64,000 nt of DNA, taken from assembly GCF_012933385.1 (NCBI RefSeq), contig NZ_JABBPN010000005.1, positions 177,498-241,497 of the forward strand, given 5' to 3'. The position numbers and the translations under genes are program-made. This stretch comes from Paenibacillus lemnae (GTDB taxonomy: Bacteria > Bacillota > Bacilli > Paenibacillales > Paenibacillaceae). Positions within the stretch are counted from its first letter, which is position 1. Every line of letters starts with the position of its first letter. This document shows, piece after piece, positions 59,331 through 64,000 of the stretch. The notes below the pieces were generated by a model. That model did not search any database and had not been told where the DNA came from. It saw only the letters and a list, made by a program, of their open reading frames with translations.

Positions 59331-61334
59331 GTGTTGGGAATTCAATCTTGGCTCGGCCTGTGGTTCGGTCTGACCCTTCCGGCCATTATCTTGATGTACT
59401 TGTTCAAACGAAAATATTTGGATACCACGGTCTCCAGCCACATGCTGTGGGACCGTGTACTTAAAAATCTGGAGGCGAACCGTCCCTGGCAGAAGCTGCA
59501 AAACCGCCTTCTGCTGTGGCTTCAGCTGCTGGCAGCTGCACTGCTTGTCTTTGCGCTGATGCAGCCCTTCTTGCGGGTGTCCGGCAGCGGCAGTCAGCAC
59601 ATCGTCATTGTAGCGGATACCTCGGGCAGCATGAGCGCAGAGGCGCAGAAGGAGCTGCAGGGCGGCGAACCTTCCGGCTCCGGGCTGACCAGATTGGATC
59701 TGCTGAAGGAGCGGATTCTTGAATACAGTGGCGATGAGGGCAAGAACAGCGAGATCACGCTGCTTACCGTAGGAGCCCGCCCGGTGACGCTGTTATCCCG
59801 TGAAAACAATCGGGATGCTATCAGAGATGCGCTGGACACCATGCAGCCGTACTATGGCCAGGCATCCTACAGGGAAAGCCTTTCTTTGGCCTCGGCGCTG
59901 ACTCGTGAGGAACAGGATGCAGAGGTTGTCATTTTTACAGATGGTCAGTGGAAAGAAGATCCGGCACAAATTGCATTTGAGGTTCCGGTTCGCGTGGAGA
60001 CCATCACCGGAGGAACACCGGTAAACCACACCGTAGAGCAGTTCGGTATTTCTGGCGGGAATACAGAGGGTGGTTCTGTAACAGCGGTAGCCGTGATCAG
60101 CAGTAATAGTAAGCAGGCTGAGCCTGCAGAGGCAAGTCTTTATGGAGACGGCAAACTGCTTGCCAGCAGAGAAATTGAGGTTCGGGAAGGGGAAAAGTCC
60201 ACCGTTACGTTCACCGGTATGTCTTATGCGGATGTCTATCGTCTTGAGCTTTCTGGTGAAGATGCTTATGCACCCGATAACGAAGCATTTGCATTCGGCC
60301 AGAGTCACGGGGTGTCCAGAGTGCTGCTGCTTACCTCCGGCAATTTTTTCTTAGAGAAAGCACTGCAGCTCAGCGGCGCTGAGGTCACGCGCATTCAGGT
60401 GGATTCCAATTCGGAGGCTGCGGTAACGGAAGGACAGGAAGATCAGGGGACAGCATTCGTCCCCGTTCCGGAAGGGGACTTTGATCTGGTTGTTATGGAT
60501 GGACCGGTGCCTGCGGCATACCAGCAGGGAGAGTGGTCAAAGCTGACCGCTCAAACTCCCCTATGGACCCTCGGGACTGAAGAAGAAAAAGGGGGGCTCG
60601 CGACCGGGCGTACAGTCATCGAGAATCATCCGGTCACCTCCTATCTCAGTCTGAGCGGCGTTTATATCGGCTCTGTAGCGGATGAAAAACCGTCTTGGGG
60701 TGAGGCTGTCGTGAGAATCGGAAACAGACCGGTCATTTATGCCGGTAAAGAGGGCGGGTATCCTCGTCTTTCCTTTGGTTTTCGCCTTCAGGACAGTGAT
60801 CTTCCATTATCTTCGGAATTTCCGGTGCTGGTGAACAATGCCCTGCAGTGGATGACTTCAGGCAGCAGTACAGGGTTAGGACGTTATACCGCCGGTGCCG
60901 CAGCAGATATTCCGATTACGGCAGATACGGTGAAGGCCCGGTGGATACCGTTAGAAGGACTGGGCAAGCAGGCTGGATATTCACCACAAGAGCCAATCGC
61001 CACGGATAAAGGTTATTCAGCTGTACAGCATGTGCCTGATGTTCCAGGGTTATACGGTTTCGAACAAGAGAATCAAAGCGGCGAGAAAACGACCTACTGG
61101 GTCGCTGCAGCACCGGATCCTTTTGAAGGAAATCTTGCAGAAAGCAGGGGACCGGGCGTGAGCCAGAACACTGGGAATGCAGGTGGGACGTCACCGAATG
61201 AAGAGGGGTCCAACCAGAGAGAAGCGGACCGTTCTTCAAATGCAGTGACCTCGCTGATTCCTTGGCTTGCACTATTAGCACTGGCCGTGATTGCGGCAGA
61301 ATGGGGGGTGTATCAGCGTGGGCGTTCAATTTAG
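59331..61334 (+). CDS. BatA-like membrane protein with von Willebrand A domain
   Basis: The 667-residue protein starts with a BatA N-terminal helix (FGLTLPAIILMYLFKRKYLDT) and a second at about 60-80, then a VWA domain whose MIDAS is ADTSGSMSA (about 98-106) with downstream Thr and Asp in LTVGARPV and VVIFTDGQW. A beta-sandwich region follows, and a C-terminal helix (PWLALLALAVIAAEWGVYQ) anchors it. GTG 59331 follows AAGGAGG; TTG 59334 is equally possible. Its stop overlaps the next gene by 17 bases. Confidence 0.88.
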   Translation: MLGIQSWLGLWFGLTLPAIILMYLFKRKYLDTTVSSHMLWDRVLKNLEANRPWQKLQNRLLLWLQLLAAALLVFALMQPFLRVSGSGSQHIVIVADTSGSMSAEAQKELQGGEPSGSGLTRLDLLKERILEYSGDEGKNSEITLLTVGARPVTLLSRENNRDAIRDALDTMQPYYGQASYRESLSLASALTREEQDAEVVIFTDGQWKEDPAQIAFEVPVRVETITGGTPVNHTVEQFGISGGNTEGGSVTAVAVISSNSKQAEPAEASLYGDGKLLASREIEVREGEKSTVTFTGMSYADVYRLELSGEDAYAPDNEAFAFGQSHGVSRVLLLTSGNFFLEKALQLSGAEVTRIQVDSNSEAAVTEGQEDQGTAFVPVPEGDFDLVVMDGPVPAAYQQGEWSKLTAQTPLWTLGTEEEKGGLATGRTVIENHPVTSYLSLSGVYIGSVADEKPSWGEAVVRIGNRPVIYAGKEGGYPRLSFGFRLQDSDLPLSSEFPVLVNNALQWMTSGSSTGLGRYTAGAAADIPITADTVKARWIPLEGLGKQAGYSPQEPIATDKGYSAVQHVPDVPGLYGFEQENQSGEKTTYWVAAAPDPFEGNLAESRGPGVSQNTGNAGGTSPNEEGSNQREADRSSNAVTSLIPWLALLALAVIAAEWGVYQRGRSI

Positions 61335-64000
61335 CCAGCCGTGGTGGCTGCTGCTGCTGATCCCAGCCGGTATCTTTCTGTATTATGCGTACCGCTCCGA
61401 TTTTCGTCTGGGCGGGTTTCGTAAAAAGCTGGCTTTGGGTTTAAGAGCCTTGATCATTCTGCTGCTGATTTTCGTCATATCCGGTCTGCACGGCTTCACG
61501 GTGCTGCGGGATAAGCAGGTTGTCTATTTGGCTGACCGCTCAGACAGCATGGGTGACACATCAAGGCTCGAACAATGGATAGCGGAATCCATAGACGCAA
61601 AAGGAGAACAAGACGGTACCGCCCTGGTCTCTACGGGGCTGGAAGGCGCTGTGGAGCGGAAGCTTTCCACAGACATCAAGGCAGGCGCGTCCTTGAATGC
61701 TTCTGTTCAGGGAGCGTTCACTGGGCTTGAGGCCGGACTTCAGCTGGCAGCGAATGCGTTCGAAGGCAGAGGGGATTCCAGAATCGTCCTGCTGTCAGAT
61801 GGGGAAGAAAATGTCGGGAATATGGCGGCAGCAGGAAGGCTGCTGAAGGACCGCGGCATTGCCGTGGATGTTCTGCCTGTGCCGCGTCCGGAGATTCGGG
61901 ATGCTGCCGTAGAAGAACTGCGGGTGCCGGATAAACTGTATCAGGCGGAAGCTTTTTATGTGGAAGTGCTGATCAACAGCACGTATGCTGCATCGGGCGA
62001 GCTCCGCATCTATGAGGACAGCCGGGAAATCGGCCGCCAGCAGGTAGAGGTCAGCCCGGGGGAGAACCGCTATGCGGTTAAAGGCCTCGCCAAGTCGCCG
62101 GGGCTGCATCGATACCGTGCTGAAATCTTCATGGAGGGCGATGAGTCGTCTGCAAATAATGCGGCCTTTGATTTTACACGTGTCGATGGACCTCCCAATG
62201 TACTGATCGTGGAAGGGACACCAGGCACATCCGGCAATATTACAGCAGCCCTGGATTCAGGGATGATCGGGACCGAAGTGATTCCGCCGGAAATGCTCTC
62301 CCTGGAAGCAGCCAAGTATGCGGCATATGACAGCATTGTGTTCAATAATGTGTCTGGCAGCCGTGTCGGTGGCAAGCAGATGGAGCTCATCGAGCAGTCC
62401 GTCCGAAGCTTTGGCACCGGCTTTATCATGGTCGGTGGTGAAGACAGTTTTGGCATGGGGGGATATTTCAAGACGCCGATCGAAAAGGCGCTGCCTGTGT
62501 CCATGGAGCTGGAAGGCAAACGCGAAATTCCTTCTCTGGGCTTGATTCTGGTTATAGACCGTTCAGGAAGTATGGCTGGCGGTAAAATGGAGCTGGCCAA
62601 GGAATCGGCCATGCGTACCGTAGAGCTGCTTCGCTCCAAAGATACCGTGGGTGTCGTTGCCTTTGACGATAACCCGTGGTGGGTTGTTCCTCCGCAGAAG
62701 CTGGGGGATAAGAAGGAAGTTTTGGAGGCGATTCAGGGCATCCAGAGTGCTGGCGGTACGAATATTTATCCTGCGCTGTCTTCCGCGCTGGATGAAATGC
62801 AGGAGATCAAAACCCAGCGCAGACATATCATTCTGATGACAGATGGACAATCGGCGATGGGCGGAAGCTATGATGAGCTGACGGACAGCATGGTTCAGCA
62901 GAAAATCACGATGTCTTCGGTTGCGGTCGGGATGGATTCCGATACGGTGCTGCTGCAGTATCTGGCAGAAGCAGCCAAAGGCCGCTACTACTTCGTAGAG
63001 GATGAAACGACGCTGCCGGCCATTTTCAGCCGTGAAGCCGTGCTGCTGGCGAAATCGTACATCGTCGACAAGCCGTTTATTCCTGCAGTTCAGAATGCAG
63101 GAGACTGGCAGTTTCTGTTCGATCAGGGTGTGCCGGGACTGCTGGGCTATGTAGCCACGACGCCGAAATCCTCGGCACAGGTAGTGCTGAGCAGTCCGGA
63201 GCCCGACCCGGTGCTGGCCCGGTGGCAGTATGGATCGGGCAGAACGGCAGCGTGGAGCAGTGATCTCAGCGGTAAATGGTCCAGAGAATGGGTATCCTGG
63301 CCTGCATTTGCAGATACATTGACCGAAATCGTGAAATGGACATTTCCGCAGTTTGAATCCTCTCCATATGAAGTGACCGCCCAGGCGGCAGGCAATCGTG
63401 TTAATCTGCAGGTGGTCACGAATGGCGATCTTCCGCCGGAGAAGCTGACGGCTGTTGTCGGCGGGGATGAAGGAGATGCCCAGCAGGTAGAGCTGATCCA
63501 GGAAGCGCCGGGGCGGTACACGGGTGAAGTAAATGTATTAAAGCCCGGGGCATTTCTGCTGTCACTGGAAGACCACAGCAGCGGCACACCTGTTCAGGCG
63601 GCTCCCGGTACGGGCTTCGTCGTTCCCTACTCCCCGGAATACCGGATTTCCAGCGGAACCGGGGCAGAGGAACTGACCCAGCTGGCCCAGCTGACCGGCG
63701 GACGGGTGCTGGACTGGGATAATCCCGCCGAGGTGTTTGACCGTACGGCGGCATCACGGCAGGTGCTCCATGACTTGAGCTACCCGCTTCTGGCAGCGGC
63801 CCTGCTGCTGTGGGTCGCCGACATCGCCGTGCGGCGCCTGGCTCTGCCATGGGCCGCCATAAGCTCGCGGCTGGCGCATTGTCTGCGCCGCCAGCCCGCA
63901 CCAGCGCCGCAGGCCGGCCATGACGCCGGCCTCACGCGCCTGGCCGCGCGCAAAGCCCGCGCGGCCAGCTTCTACGGCGGCGGGGCGGACACCCGCCCCG
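61318..64000 (+). CDS. VWA-domain membrane protein (3' end outside window)
   Basis: The frame is open from GTG 61318 to the window end, at least 894 residues, so this gene is cut. It has two N-terminal helices (PWWLLLLIPAGIFLYYAY and ALIILLLIFVISGLHGF), a first VWA-like segment (VVYLADRSDSMGDTSR, about 63-78), a GATase1-like segment (PNVLIVEGTPGTSGN), then a second VWA domain (LGLILVIDRSGSMAGGKMELA, about 407-427; ILMTDGQS). Two further VWA-like landmarks make it a double VWA protein. A hydrophobic helix near 830 (LLAAALLLWVADIAV) precedes a GC-rich basic tail. It extends the MoxR/DUF58/VWA operon. Confidence 0.85.
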   Translation, partial: MGVQFSQPWWLLLLIPAGIFLYYAYRSDFRLGGFRKKLALGLRALIILLLIFVISGLHGFTVLRDKQVVYLADRSDSMGDTSRLEQWIAESIDAKGEQDGTALVSTGLEGAVERKLSTDIKAGASLNASVQGAFTGLEAGLQLAANAFEGRGDSRIVLLSDGEENVGNMAAAGRLLKDRGIAVDVLPVPRPEIRDAAVEELRVPDKLYQAEAFYVEVLINSTYAASGELRIYEDSREIGRQQVEVSPGENRYAVKGLAKSPGLHRYRAEIFMEGDESSANNAAFDFTRVDGPPNVLIVEGTPGTSGNITAALDSGMIGTEVIPPEMLSLEAAKYAAYDSIVFNNVSGSRVGGKQMELIEQSVRSFGTGFIMVGGEDSFGMGGYFKTPIEKALPVSMELEGKREIPSLGLILVIDRSGSMAGGKMELAKESAMRTVELLRSKDTVGVVAFDDNPWWVVPPQKLGDKKEVLEAIQGIQSAGGTNIYPALSSALDEMQEIKTQRRHIILMTDGQSAMGGSYDELTDSMVQQKITMSSVAVGMDSDTVLLQYLAEAAKGRYYFVEDETTLPAIFSREAVLLAKSYIVDKPFIPAVQNAGDWQFLFDQGVPGLLGYVATTPKSSAQVVLSSPEPDPVLARWQYGSGRTAAWSSDLSGKWSREWVSWPAFADTLTEIVKWTFPQFESSPYEVTAQAAGNRVNLQVVTNGDLPPEKLTAVVGGDEGDAQQVELIQEAPGRYTGEVNVLKPGAFLLSLEDHSSGTPVQAAPGTGFVVPYSPEYRISSGTGAEELTQLAQLTGGRVLDWDNPAEVFDRTAASRQVLHDLSYPLLAAALLLWVADIAVRRLALPWAAISSRLAHCLRRQPAPAPQAGHDAGLTRLAARKARAASFYGGGADTRP

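Overview
The window is a chromosomal segment of a low-to-mid-GC Gram-positive spore former, most likely a Paenibacillus. The evidence is the B. subtilis-like order ydcC-alr-ndoAI-ndoA followed by tex, cmpA and an sprT-like gene, the sporulation genes (yjcZ-like, cmpA, ydcC), lipobox lipoproteins, strong AGGAGG ribosome sites with many TTG/GTG starts, and a Flp/Tad locus with DUF6382-FHA and DUF5702-type proteins. No rRNA, phage, insertion sequence or CRISPR array is visible.

Layout. 1-4 kb: small sporulation and membrane proteins, a YjgB-like secreted protein, a soluble PAS-MCP and a double class II aldolase. 4-9.3 kb: a carbohydrate ABC importer operon (lipoprotein, two permeases) with an SGNH hydrolase and a glycerophosphodiester phosphodiesterase, behind a near-consensus promoter and a cre-like site. 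9.4-12.7 kb: a UbiA-type prenyltransferase, a jelly-roll-like protein and a GntR regulator fused to a solute-binding domain. 12.8-16.8 kb: the glycine betaine importer opuAA-AB-AC, divergent from its GbsR regulator. 16.8-22.8 kb: GNAT, LytTR two-component system and an ABC export module. 22.8-25 kb: a structured leader RNA candidate, a winged-helix regulator and an MFS exporter.

25-36 kb: ydcC, alr, the EndoAI/EndoA toxin-antitoxin pair, tex, cmpA, sprT-like, then six tRNAs. Two identical tRNA-Leu copies bracket a 1.9 kb segment with a KGG stress protein, a PAS/zinc-knuckle protein and an XRE regulator; ohr follows. 36-48.5 kb: thermonuclease lipoprotein and a complete Gram-positive Tad pilus operon (tadZ, tadA, tadB, tadC, flp, TadE-like proteins, prepilin peptidase, FHA protein) behind an attenuator-like hairpin. 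48.5-51.2 kb: DUF2621 protein, endonuclease IV with an unusual tail, purU. 51.4-64 kb: one long operon joining a signal-peptide membrane protein, an ABC ATPase and permease, a coiled-coil/Gly-rich membrane protein, a MoxR ATPase, a DUF58 protein and two von Willebrand A membrane proteins, the last cut by the window end.

The observations most worth a second look are the mutually exclusive stems in the 22.9-23.1 kb leader, the 12.6 kb ABC-MoxR-VWA operon, the cytoplasmic GntR-binding-protein fusion, the paired 51-bp hairpin repeats at 0.6 and 12.7 kb, and the terminator folded inside a longer stem ahead of the Tad operon.
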